Assembly: GCA_036872755.1 (NCBI GenBank)
Contig: JAVHNS010000011.1
Location: forward strand, 1,178,001-1,242,000
Source: Orbilia blumenaviensis
Taxonomy: Eukaryota > Ascomycota > Orbiliomycetes > Orbiliales > Orbiliaceae
Reading direction: 5' to 3'
DNA: 64,000 nt
A program made the translations under genes and the position numbers. Position 1 is the stretch's first letter. Each line of letters starts with the position of its first letter. Of this stretch, positions 48,744 to 58,803 are shown piece by piece. Below the pieces are notes generated by a model. It was not told the origin of the DNA. It searched no databases and saw nothing but the letters and a program-made list of their open reading frames with translations.

Positions 48744-50024
48744 ATGTATAAGATCAGAGCGCCTCCACCTCCTGCTCCAATACATAGTCTTTCCAAGATA
48801 CCTGAAGTTCTATCGTTCCCAAATCCCGCAATGGCAGGCACTTCTCTACCAGTTCCAACCCCCCAGGGGTCACGCAAACACTCATGCTCAATCTGGGAGA
48901 TGTCCTTTGACCGTGACTGGCCCCTCTACCCGGATTCTCCAACCCTCTCTAGTACCCTCGACGACGTTGATTTGGATGACATTACCACGCGGGGTGTATC
49001 CAAGGCCGCCTCGTTTAGACAGCAAGAATATTACCCCTCGATGATTGTGTATCACCCTTTGGACAAGATCGACTTAGAGACACAATCCTATCCACCGCCA
49101 TTTGAGTGGGAAAACAGGATGTTCGATGACCTTCCAGCTCCAGCTCGTTCACGCTCTCCATCTATAATGTCTGTGAATACTACGAATACCACAGCTCCTG
49201 CTGCTCCAGCTTCCAGGAGGGAGGCCGCCCAACATTACTCGCCATCTGAATCTTCTTTCTCTAATATCTCTTCTATCTCTCGTCGAAGCAGCCGTGCAGA
49301 AGGTCTATCGAGAAAACCCCACCGTCAAGACTTCAGGGCTTACCCAGCACATGAGAGACTTTCTCCTTCAATATCATCCTTCTCTTTCTGTCGGTCACAG
49401 GAATCTCAGTCTGAATCCAGCAGATTTCCCCAAGATACCAGCCCATTATCTCATCAAACATCAAAAACTGATCACTCGCTCGCGACAACAAGAATTTCTA
49501 CTTCCTCTTCCTCTTCCTCTTCCTCTTCCTCTTCCTCTTCCTCTTCCTCTTCCTCTTCCTCTTCCTCTTCCTCTTCCTCTTCCTCTTCCTCTTCCTCTTC
49601 CTCTTCCTCTTCCTCTTCCTCTTCCTCTTCTTCTCGCTCAATCTCGAGTATTCACTCACGCGTCTCACGCCGCCGCCGTAATAGCAACAGTATGCGTCGT
49701 GCCAAATTTCTCCTCACTGAGATAGGTTCTGGTCTAACACCATACAGGATGGATTCTTCCTCAGAAGAGCTCCAAAATGTGGTAACCGGAATCCCAATAT
49801 CTGCATTCATCCATCCAAAAATGCATATTCCTGCGGGTGTGGAGTATGGGCCTGTGGAAGAGGATGGTGTTTATAACGATGCTTACCCTTTGAGGCACAC
49901 AAGACAATGGTCTTTCGATGGGGCAAGGTCGGCTGATGACCGTGTCGACTTTACCATGGACGAAATGGAGTGGGATGCTGTCATTGGGGAAGACGATAAC
50001 TCCTCATACTATGAAGCAGAATAG
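48744..50024 (+). CDS. Ser-rich protein with a 44-residue poly-Ser tract, function unknown
   Basis: Single-exon ORF of 426 residues from ATG 48744; a second in-frame ATG at 48831 has a better context (CGCAATGG) and would give 397 residues. The open frame extends upstream to 48513 but without an ATG. The N-terminal half has a coherent non-repetitive part (RKHSCSIWEMSFDRDWPLYP, then SFRQQEYYPSMIVYHPLDKI and YPPPFEWENRMFDDLPAP). A Ser/Arg-rich region and the pure Ser run (about residues 254-297) follow. The C-terminus is acidic and aromatic (VDFTMDEMEWDAVIGEDD). There is no signal peptide or membrane segment. It is probably an intrinsically disordered regulatory protein with short conserved blocks (inference). 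No family recognised. Confidence 0.72.
   Translation: MYKIRAPPPPAPIHSLSKIPEVLSFPNPAMAGTSLPVPTPQGSRKHSCSIWEMSFDRDWPLYPDSPTLSSTLDDVDLDDITTRGVSKAASFRQQEYYPSMIVYHPLDKIDLETQSYPPPFEWENRMFDDLPAPARSRSPSIMSVNTTNTTAPAAPASRREAAQHYSPSESSFSNISSISRRSSRAEGLSRKPHRQDFRAYPAHERLSPSISSFSFCRSQESQSESSRFPQDTSPLSHQTSKTDHSLATTRISTSSSSSSSSSSSSSSSSSSSSSSSSSSSSSSSSSSSSSSSSSSSSRSISSIHSRVSRRRRNSNSMRRAKFLLTEIGSGLTPYRMDSSSEELQNVVTGIPISAFIHPKMHIPAGVEYGPVEEDGVYNDAYPLRHTRQWSFDGARSADDRVDFTMDEMEWDAVIGEDDNSSYYEAE
49501..49630 (+). repeat. (CTTCCT)n hexanucleotide microsatellite, about 21.7 copies, inside a CDS
   Basis: A pure tandem array with no interruption over 130 bp. It is read in the TCC-TCT frame as uninterrupted serine. 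Because the unit is six bases, gain or loss of units keeps the frame and changes Ser number by two. The other two forward frames read Leu-Pro and Phe-Leu; the Leu-Pro frame also stays open, which explains the overlapping shadow ORF. Confidence 0.97.
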
Positions 50025-50286
50025 GTTTCCTTTTTTCCTTTTTTCCGTTTTTCTGTTACCTTTTAGGCTCTTTTGCCATCGGTCCACTTCATATCATTCC
50101 TATCCTTTTTATCTCGTTTGCTAGTGAGTTTTTAATACTTTTTTTGTTTGTATAATCTCTGCTTGTTGTTATTGTTTTTCTTCACTAGGTTGGTCTACCT
50201 ACATCTTCAGCTATAGTGGGCTTTTGCATTGCCTTCGGTCTGATGTCTTCGCTTCATGTATATACATTACCTCGATATCCTTTCGC

Positions 50287-50317
<31 letters not shown>

Positions 50318-52799
50318 GACGTTTTGCCGTTCTACATATCATTTATTGCATAGCCTTTACATTTTAGTATTCGCAGGCATCGAAGCGTGCATATATCATT
50401 TCTGGGTTTTTAGGGTTGGATTTTTTTTTTTTTTGTCTCGCAATGGGGAAGGGGAATGTTACGCGGCTCATGATTTCTTAGTCGTCTCTTAGATTAGCAT
50501 CAAACACTTTACAAGACCAGCCATGTATTACGACAGACAAACAAAATACCATGATTTTTCTAATCCGAAAAAAAAAAAAAAAAGAGACCGGTTCCATAAC
50601 TAGAACGCTTGCTCCTTCAATCCATCGATCCAAGTTTAAACTCCGCTTTGATTATTTCTAATTATTATTAGAAAAGAAAAATGCTACACTGCCAAGAATA
50701 CTCTTGGCTACGACATGTTTTCGGCATGCCGAAGTAAAATCCGTTTGCTGCTACTACGCACACACCCAAAAATATGCGGTAATTATAATTAGCTATAGCT
50801 TTGCTATTAACAAACCGGAAGGATCCAAAATGGCACTGTTCCAAACAACACTGGCATAATCGTAGGTGACCACAGAAGGGACCACACACTTAGCTTAGTC
50901 AGGAATCCAATCTGACCAGTTAGAACGCAATCGAAAAAAGAAAGTTTGGAATGGGGGGTGGGGGGTTTCTTTTTCTTTTTGGTGCCAAATATCAGCCTTC
51001 CCCATCCCGGCCCATCCAAATCGCGCTAGTGGGCGAAAAAGGGAAAGAGTCGAGGGTGATCATCAATCATCTGCTTGTGCGAGCATTCGTTTTTTCCAAA
51101 TTGCAAAAGGTCGCCGCCGCCGCCGGGGTAATCAGGCCAGTCATCGCTCGAGCGGGGGAGGCATATGTGCAAAATGCAACATATCGGTACTAGACAGCTC
51201 GATTAGATAAAAAAAGCGAACAACAGATAGTATGAGACTTTTGTTCAAAATTGGCCCACTGCCAGAAATAATTACATTCATCGCCGCAGAAGAAACCCCT
51301 GTCCCCCTTTCTCTTGGGGAAGAATGCGCGATTTTTATAACAAATAACAATAGTAACTATGATCCTCACGTGCAGCTGCAGCATATCGTGAGGCGAACTC
51401 CTCCAGGGTGAGAAGCCAAGACATAGAATATAGCAAAATAGAATTTAAGAGATTCTGTGCGAACGTCGATCCAGGCCTAGACAGCTGCTTTGATACAGAA
51501 ATAGCTCCCCCGGTCCTGGGGGGAACCCTGAGTTGGATCCGTTCCAATCGCAATCGCTGCTGCTGTCTCAAGCATTTTTACATTGATATGTATCAATTAC
51601 ATTAAATATCTCGCTGTTTCTCGTGGGGAGGCCCAAAGACGAACTAGGTCACTTGTCCGGTTGCGTGCATAAGCTTAAGTGTCAAAGCTCCTAACAACGA
51701 CAATGCAATGATAATGATGATCCCAATAACAAGGGGGAGGGGTTCTTTCTTTTCCTTTGAGCAGGTGATTTTGCCTCAGAGTGTTAGAGAATGAGAGCTC
51801 GATCCACTGACTGGGATCAGAGCGTTTCAATTCTGCTAGTTGATAGCACATGTACATACATACTACAGTTGTGTGTCAAATCCGTCTTTCGATAGCAAAA
51901 AGAGAAAATTGCTATTTTAACACCGCCCTGTATTTTAAGATCTTGAGCCTAGTGATGTCTCTGATATCACTTGTACGAGTTCGCTTTGGAATCCGGGTTA
52001 AGCAGCTGTTCTTTTTTTTGTTTTGTTTTTTGCTTTAAAGATCCATGCCGCCGGGGAGGAAAGCGGTTACAAGGATAGGTCAGGCTTATACCCCGTCTCG
52101 AGATCTCTACTTGGTATAAAGCTGTTATGTTATTCAATGCATGTTATAAACGGCGCTTTTTTTGTCGAACGAGTGATCAGGCGATATTCATTGTGATTCC
52201 TACGCCTGTGGGAGGCAAACAATGCAGTCCGGGGTTTATAAGACCTCTAAGTACGGAGTATGTACTTATGTACTAATGATACATTGCTTGAAGGAGAGTG
52301 ATTGGCTATCAGGGGATGTCACTGACTATGCGATGTAGTGCAAGCACATGATAGGAAAGAGCAAAGGGTGTGTCGGTTTAACCAAGGTATTCTGGAAGAC
52401 TTGTTACCTTCCCTGAATCAACTGATTGGGTTTCATTTACGTCGGCTTTGTTCACTGAGTGGGGTAAAAAAGAAGAAAACAAGTGATATGGGGGGTTTTA
52501 GAATCAGGCGCTCTTAAAGTTGTTTTTTGATCGAGCGAGGGTATTCTTAATTCGCGTAGGCAATATATAAGCAGCGTCTATTATATGTGGATATGCGGGT
52601 CAACCGGTCATGGTGTAGTCCAATGGAAGGCGTACAGCAGATCCCGATCCTTGCAACCGCGTGGCAGGTGCAGGAAACACCGCATCCCCGAAATTATATG
52701 GGGGGTACGTAGTACATGTACTCTTCAGAGACCGGTTTTTACCCTTTTGAACCGAACTGGTGTTGATGTTGTATGTTGTCGTCGTCAAAAAAAGCGGGG
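50025..52799. other. Intergenic stretch after the Ser-rich protein gene
   Basis: No supported gene. It includes T-rich 3' flank, a 24-base T tract (50287-50310) and poly-A near 50569-50583. A Cys-rich minus-strand frame with another C-G-H (50668-50889) starts with GTG and has no ATG upstream of its Cys block. Confidence 0.4.
50287..50310. repeat. Poly(T) tract, 24 bases
   Basis: Uninterrupted T run about 260 bp past the stop codon of the Ser-rich protein gene. Confidence 0.95.
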
Positions 52800-53122
52800 A
52801 TGTACGGAGGTGTGTGTCAAAAGTCTTTGCCGCCAAGAAAACCATCTGCCAAGCCGTTTGTTTTTCTTGTCAGAATAACCACCAATCAAAAGACTCGGCC
52901 TTCAAAAATCTGTTTTTTGTTTAATATTTTTGATGCACAAAAAACAGTCTTTTCAAAACAAGAAGTCTTTTCTATTCTAATGATTATTTTTTTTATATTT
53001 TTTGTATTTTTCTTCATTTTTTAAATAATCTTTGAACTTTTTGTTGTGGTGTTTACTGGCAACACTTTATAATTTCTTTTTCCCTTGGACGGCAAAGACT
53101 TTTGACACACACCTCCGTACAT
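52800..53122. mobile_element. Short element with perfect 33-bp terminal inverted repeats
   Basis: The 33 bases at 52800-52832, starting ATGTACGGAGGTGTGTGTC, recur exactly in inverted orientation at 53090-53122. The match extends inward five more bases with one indel (CCAAG against TCCAAG). The 257-bp interior is A/T-rich without an ORF. The size (323 bp) and termini fit a MITE or other foldback element. Transcribed, it could form a long hairpin. No unambiguous target-site duplication is visible; an AT dinucleotide at each end is compatible but uninformative because it is palindromic. The arms are identical, so insertion may be recent or homogenised. Confidence 0.65.
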
Positions 53123-54434
53123 ACATGTGAATCGTGGTGGGCTGACGAGGTATGTATTCTAGAACTCCCAAGGGTGATCTTAGCCGATGACCCTTTTGCC
53201 TGGGTAAGACAGGCATAGACAGAAAAAGAAATCTTTCAACATGCAACAAAAGGAGAAGAGAGAGAGAGAGAGAGGCTCGAGGATGAGGATGCAATAGCGC
53301 ATATGGCCTTCCGTCGTGATCGAGGAGAATACGAAGCTGCACAGAGGATTGGCTAAAGTCCGTGCATGCATAGCTGATACACTGCATAACAATCTGCATG
53401 ATATGGAAAACGACCGGATCGGAACGATTGAGAGGACGATATCATGGGATCCTCCATTGGAAAAAAGCCTCTTCGATTAGGGAAATGTTCTCCCGTAGCG
53501 CCATTGGAGGTCTCAACCTGTCGTTTAAAGAGCCTATCTCAGACGGTTTCTGCACAGCTATTATAAAGCGGGCCCAGATACATATTTCGTTTTTCCTGGA
53601 ATGTCAAATTTGCACTTTGGAGCAGCCACCACCACCCTGTCATTTGTCTTGCTTGGCCCTTCTAGAAAGCCATCAAGTCTTGGAACCGATCTTGTCACCC
53701 ATAAGGGTGTGCGGCGTCGTTCAGACGTTGGAATGGGCAAGGGTCTGACGTCCGCAGCGTGTTACTTCTAATTGGCGTCCTGCTGTCTCTCTTGATCAGT
53801 CTCCTCTGCATTTGCTTCTTCTATGTACCAGCTAGCTAGCCCTGCTGTAGCCAATAGGAACATCGGGAAGATACCTTTGTGTTGCGGTGTTGCTCAGCCG
53901 GCCAATCCCTGTCGATTAATCCTTCGCCATCCTTCCAGAAGCCTTCCCCTTTTGACCATTCCCTTTTCCCTTTTTCCTTTTTTTTCTTCTCTCGTTTCTC
54001 GAAGGGACTTCTCGACCGGGGCTTGAACCTCTTCCCTGCTCCGATTTTTCTTTCTGTGGATATCACATCACACAAGGTTCACTGCATCTCCATCGCATCA
54101 AGCCACTGTTCGCGGACAGCCAAGGAGAGTACATGTGCACAGTTGAACCAACCAGACAAAAGCCCTGTCCATCCCGGAACCATGATATCAATCGTATAAC
54201 CTTCCTTTTTCCTCTCTCGTTTTTCCTTCGTTTGCTCATTATTTCTTCTTTTCCTTCAACCATCAACTTTGCTTTTTGATATTCAACCCACTCACGCTCG
54301 AGCACGGCGCTGCGTAATCGGAACTTGGGCGCCTTCCCTGCCTAATTTGCCGGCTTGTCTTTCTTTCTTGAGTTCTATCCTTCCTGGCGACACGAAGTGA
54401 CGAAGTGGTCCTCCCTAGTTGTCGTGGGTTCAAC
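53123..54434. other. Intergenic: upstream region of the methyltransferase gene
   Basis: Contains an (AG)n run (53256-53273), pyrimidine-rich blocks at 53940-54000 and 54190-54260, and no supported ORF. The 116-codon + frame at 53398-53748 is not recognisable. Confidence 0.4.
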
Positions 54435-55845
54435 ATGACCCGCGAGGATTCGGAGCTAGAAGAGGTCGAGGAGGTACTGGATGGTAACGAAAATACTCCC
54501 TTGCTCCTTGTTCATGCTTTTGTTTCCCTATTTCATATTCCATGACAATTGCTTCTTCTATGATATGTATCTCCGATTATCTCCATTGAGAATCAAAGTA
54601 CCCCCTCGTAGCCATATCGTTACCCCCCTCTCCCCTTCGTAAAAGCAATAATGATTCTAAGAAAGATTGGGGAAAGACGGACAAATCGAAAAAAAAAAAA
54701 AAAAAAAAAAACAAATACAAAAAGTAATGAAAAACGTAGACTAACATGCTCGGTCTTCTTGCCTCTCCTTCCTTATTCTTCCAGTCCTCGACTTCCCCCA
54801 CCCATCTGAGCGTCCTCCTCTCAATAAGCTGCTAGAAACCCTCGATCTGCTCGCCATTCCCCCACCATCATGGGATGACTTCTCTACTCCTACTGTCACA
54901 TTACCCCAGAAGAAGGTTCAGATTATAGGCAACCCGACATCCTGGCTCACATCCCTTGTCTCCTCGCCACTAAAATGGCTTCAAACGGACGAAGCCCGGG
55001 AAATAGTATGGGAAACCGCAAGCATTAGACTCTCTGAACGTTGCGGACGGACAGCAATGCCCTCCCTTGACCGGAGTTTTCGAATCACATCAGACGTTGA
55101 GATTAAAATCCATGAGCCAACTTTAGATGGTGATAACTTGGGTTTGAAAACCTGGGGGGCAGCTTATGCACTTGGTAAGAGGATCGGTGGGGATGAAATT
55201 ATGAAAGGTGCTATCTGTACTGCCCTTTCTGGCTTCTCGTCCTCTTCTAATGCGGGGATCTTGCATCCGGATAATTACAACGATAATCGTAAAAGAATCC
55301 TGGAGCTGGGAGCTGGCACTGGACTTGCTGGACTCGCATTAGCTGGCACGGTTAATTCTATCATTAACCAAAACAGCAATACCACCACCACCATGGTGAA
55401 GGTCCAAGTCCACCTGACAGACCTCCCAGAGATTGTTACGAACCTTCAAAGGAACGTAGACATTAACGAAAGCTCCCTCCCATCCTCAGTGGAAGTGACC
55501 ACCGGAGTCCTGGACTGGCGGCTCCACGCAACTGCGGAAGCTCAACAAGAGCCCCGGTATCCCCTGGTTATCGCAGCAGACTCTCTGTATTCATCCGAAC
55601 ACCCTGGGCTTCTGTCGACTGTAGTCGAGGGTTGGCTCGAGCGTTCTCAAACCGCGAGGTTTATTGTGGAACTACCGTTGCGTAAGCTGTTCGGTGGAGA
55701 AGTTAGCGATTTTAGGAATTTGATGGCACAAAAGGGGTTTGTGGTTCTGGAGGAAGGTGAGGAGAATGCTAGGGATGATTGGGGGGAAGGAGGTGAGAGA
55801 ATGACATGCTGGTGGGCAGTCTATGGCTGGGGGACCGGGAGTTGA
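54435..55845 (+). CDS. EFM2: Family 16 SAM-dependent protein-lysine methyltransferase, EFM2/Rrg1-like
   Basis: Seven-beta-strand methyltransferase of the METTL21/family-16 group. The yeast relative Efm2 methylates translation elongation factor 2; the fission-yeast relative is Rrg1. Exons 54435-54483 and 54785-55845 give 369 residues, read MTREDSELEEVEEVLD-VLDFPHPSE across the junction. The N-terminal extension (1-107) includes IVWETASIRLSERCGRTAMP, typical of this subfamily. NLGLKTWGAAYALGKR precedes motif I, ILELGAGTGLAGLALAG (about 188-204). Later motifs are VHLTDLPEIVTNLQRNV, TTGVLDWR, PLVIAADSLYSSEHPGLL and RFIVELPLRK. The first intron is long (301 bp) and contains a 23-base A tract. The subfamily call is good; the exact substrate is inferred by analogy. 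Confidence 0.88.
54689..54711. repeat. Poly(A) tract, 23 bases, in intron 1 of the methyltransferase gene
   Basis: Uninterrupted A run on the coding strand within the 54484-54784 intron. Confidence 0.9.
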
Positions 55846-56919
55846 AGCTATTATTACCTTTCGTATGGATACTTAGCTATCTACCTACCCAAGGTAGTTC
55901 CATTTTTCTTCTAGAGTTGACAGATTTTGGATGGCGATATCATGATGCAGTGGAGTTACTATTCTTATAGAAGGGGTGATGGTTTAGATTCCTAGTACAT
56001 ACTATACATTATAGAGTCATAGATGGGGTGACCACCCGACATAGACCCAGGTAGATGAGATATATAAACCATAGCATAATTTACGTGGCTACGTGATTTG
56101 GTAATAGTTTGCGCGTATGAGAGTGTATCATTTTTATTTACATACATGATCTGAGATGACATATCCGCTGTTAACAAGCATTAATATTGACGCACCACAT
56201 CAGCCAGCAATCAAGGAAGGCATCGGTCGTTAGACAGGAACAACGCCACAGTAGACAGGAAGGGTTAGTCCTACAACTTAGAAAGAGCAAGTCTGCAATC
56301 GTCCCGAGGCATAAACTATAAGATTGTTCAATAAACAAAACGGGTACGAAATCATACTGTCAACTTACCAGAGGCAGATTGTGTCTTCAACATTGGCAAC
56401 AAACGTGCTTTTCGAATATAGCATAGCACCATTGATGAGGTTTCAAAACATATTAACAAAAACAACAATTCAAAAGCTCGCATTGGAACAAAATTACACG
56501 GAACACACGAGCAAGTAATTTTCAAAGGTTTTTTAGAATAGTAATAACACAAGGACTCCTTAAACGCCCTCTGTATGTAACAATAATAATGGTGAAGCGA
56601 CGAAAAACACCCAGGTCAAAAATGCAGAATCCAACGCCTTCAACCGTAAATCCGCCAAATTAACCTTTGCCTCTATGATGATTCCCAATAATCCGTGAAA
56701 GACTCCGTAAAATTCATATCCATGAGAAGCATTTCGGTTCATAAAGAAAAAAAGTTCGCATCGCTAAACTGAACGTGGCATTCGTTTAATACTTGGCCTT
56801 TCTTTCTTTAGATGTTGTCGAGTGTTGTTGTTGTAGTGGTGTCGAATGTTTGTCGTAGGTTTGTCGAGATGTAGATGATGCTTCAAAATAGACATTGGAG
56901 TGTATGGGAATGGGCTTGT
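55846..56919. other. Convergent intergenic region between the methyltransferase gene and CDC20
   Basis: A/T-rich shared 3' flanks. No supported ORF; the longest frames are about 60-66 codons. Confidence 0.5.
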
Positions 56920-58803
56920 TTAACGGATAGTCATTTGCTTAGAGAAATCACCGTCCTTTCCGGTGGTAGACATGGCAGCAACAGACGCAAGGCCAGCAGA
57001 GCCAGCCTTCTTTTCGAAGATCTTCCAGAATTTGAGAGATTCGTCTAAATTAAAGCTGTTAGTAAGGATTAAAATAATAGAGAGTGAAGTGAATGGTAGT
57101 AGCTTACCAGAAGCGGCTGTAGCAAGAACTTGGCCGTCAGGAGAGAGGGCGGAGTGAAGGACACGGGTTTCGTGGGCTGGAATCTCGGCGCACTTCACAA
57201 GGCTTGGGTAGCTCCAGACAATGAGCTGATTATCTGGGAACCCGTGGGTAGAAACAATTTCCTTGTATGAAGTGCTCCATTTGAGGCTGGTGACCTGGGT
57301 ATTGCAGTCGATGGTGTTGACGCGAGCACCGGTAGTCGAGTTCCAGAAGTGAATCTTCTTGTCGAAGGTACCTCCACCGGTAGCGAGGAGGTTGTTTTGC
57401 CATGGGCACCAAGCGATGGCCTTGACAGCAGCCTTGTGGTTGGTCTTGGAGAAACGTGGAGCAGAGAGGGCTCTCGCATCCCAAATGTTTACGAGGTTAT
57501 CGTTACCACCGGATGCCAACTGGGCACCGTCGGCACGCCATTCCAAACCGCAAACTTCGGCAGTGTGGGAGACCAAAGAAGCAACCTTGTGGTCAGCAAT
57601 TCGGACATCGTGGTTGATGATCTCACCACTTCGGGAGCCAGTGGAGAGAATGTGCTTGTCCCAGGACATGACACCGACACGAGAGGAGTGGGAGTGCATC
57701 GAGCGTATCTTAGAACTCTCTTCTGGATCCCAAATTTGCACTTCCCCTGTGCCAAGACCGACAGCGACAAAGGAGCCATCGTTCGACCATTTGACTGATG
57801 TGATGTGAGTATCTGGGGTGCTCTCTAACAAGCAGGAAACAGAACCAGTGGAAGCATTCCAGATGTAGACGTTGCGTTCCAAACCGATCGCGACCATGTT
57901 GCTTGATCCCCAATCCATGAGGTTAAGATAGTAGTCATCAACGAGCCCGGGAGCGTCAAGAACACGCTCTGGAGCAGTGAGAACACGTCTTCTGAATTGG
58001 GCGTTGCTGGCTGCCTTAAGTGGTCTGTTGTATTTACTTCTCAAATCAATAGGTCGAGAAGATTCTGGGGCTGCTGGTTTGAAGGCAAGGACTCTGGAGT
58101 CGGTCTGGATGCCAACAGCACTACCGAGGGCAGACTGGTAAGCAGCGGTGTTTGGAGACATCTTTGGCTTTGATGATGGCGAGTCACAGTCACCGTGGCC
58201 GTTGTAAGTTGTGAGGGAGGCGGCAGAAAAGTCGTCAGTAAGAGCGCTGAAAACGCTGTCAGGATCGGTGTGCCCGCGAGGTCCAATCTGCCTCTTGAAG
58301 TTGGCCTTGGTGATGCCGGTTGGCGATGAGGCAGTTCTATTTGGAACAAACCTGTCAATGTGTCCAGAGTGAGCTCTGATGGTAGTCTTTCCCTTCCTGA
58401 CCTTCTTGATCGGGCTGGCATGCTTGGTTGGAACGTTGTTGATGTGATGATCAGCATTTGGACCAGTACCGGTAAGAGCCCAGTCAGAGACACCTAGTTT
58501 GACAGGTGTGAAGCCATTGCGAGTGATGTTTGATTTAGGAGAGTTCTTGAAGGTGGGCTTTTTGGGGCTACTATTAGCCACGGCGCTAAAGTGGGAAGTA
58601 AGGCCTCCTGCGTAGATCGAGGTTCCGAGGTCTTTTCTGTTGACACCCATGTTCCTTGGAGGTGGTGTGAAAGGAGATCTATTGGAAACAGAATTAGATC
58701 TGTTTCGAGGAGATGGGCTCAAAGGCATCCTGCCACCAGCTGTCTTCATGCTAAAGATTCCAGCATGGGACTTAAGTGGAGTGTGTACAGAAGCAGTTGC
58801 CAT
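56920..58803 (-). CDS. CDC20: Cdc20, WD40 activator and substrate receptor of the anaphase-promoting complex
   Basis: Targets securin and cyclins to the APC/C and is held by Mad2 in the spindle checkpoint. Two exons on the minus strand, 58803-57108 and 57044-56920, encode 606 residues. The disordered N-terminus is rich in SP/TP sites. Key motifs are the C-box DRFVPNR at 150-156 and a Mad2-binding-like RVLAFKPAAP at about 237-246. The RVLDAPGLVDDYYLNLMDWG block opens a seven-blade WD40 propeller (about 285-585), with repeats such as ITSVKWSNDGSFVAVGLGTG and VCGLEWRADGAQLASGGNDN. The protein ends in Ile-Arg, the IR tail that docks on APC3. The Mad2 motif favours Cdc20 over Cdh1. The 63-bp intron (57045-57107) has good splice sites, but its length is a multiple of three and it has no stop. 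Splicing restores ATAASDESLKFW. Confidence 0.95.
   Translation of the reverse strand: MATASVHTPLKSHAGIFSMKTAGGRMPLSPSPRNRSNSVSNRSPFTPPPRNMGVNRKDLGTSIYAGGLTSHFSAVANSSPKKPTFKNSPKSNITRNGFTPVKLGVSDWALTGTGPNADHHINNVPTKHASPIKKVRKGKTTIRAHSGHIDRFVPNRTASSPTGITKANFKRQIGPRGHTDPDSVFSALTDDFSAASLTTYNGHGDCDSPSSKPKMSPNTAAYQSALGSAVGIQTDSRVLAFKPAAPESSRPIDLRSKYNRPLKAASNAQFRRRVLTAPERVLDAPGLVDDYYLNLMDWGSSNMVAIGLERNVYIWNASTGSVSCLLESTPDTHITSVKWSNDGSFVAVGLGTGEVQIWDPEESSKIRSMHSHSSRVGVMSWDKHILSTGSRSGEIINHDVRIADHKVASLVSHTAEVCGLEWRADGAQLASGGNDNLVNIWDARALSAPRFSKTNHKAAVKAIAWCPWQNNLLATGGGTFDKKIHFWNSTTGARVNTIDCNTQVTSLKWSTSYKEIVSTHGFPDNQLIVWSYPSLVKCAEIPAHETRVLHSALSPDGQVLATAASGKLLPFTSLSIILILTNSFNLDESLKFWKIFEKKAGSAGLASVAAMSTTGKDGDFSKQMTIR

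Noticed and set aside
49294..49725. ORF with a (Leu-Pro)n repeat
   Set aside because: Second reading frame of the hexanucleotide repeat; the Ser frame has coherent sequence on both sides.
50668..50889. Third Cys-rich CGH-containing frame, minus strand
   Set aside because: Starts with GTG, has no ATG before the Cys block, and the rest is unlike the other two ORFs.
53975..54045. GGGGCTTGAACC string, also T-arm-like on the minus strand
   Set aside because: The T stem does not pair and there is no acceptor stem.
57349..57808. Two overlapping 149-codon + strand ORFs
   Set aside because: Antisense shadows of the CDC20 WD40 region.
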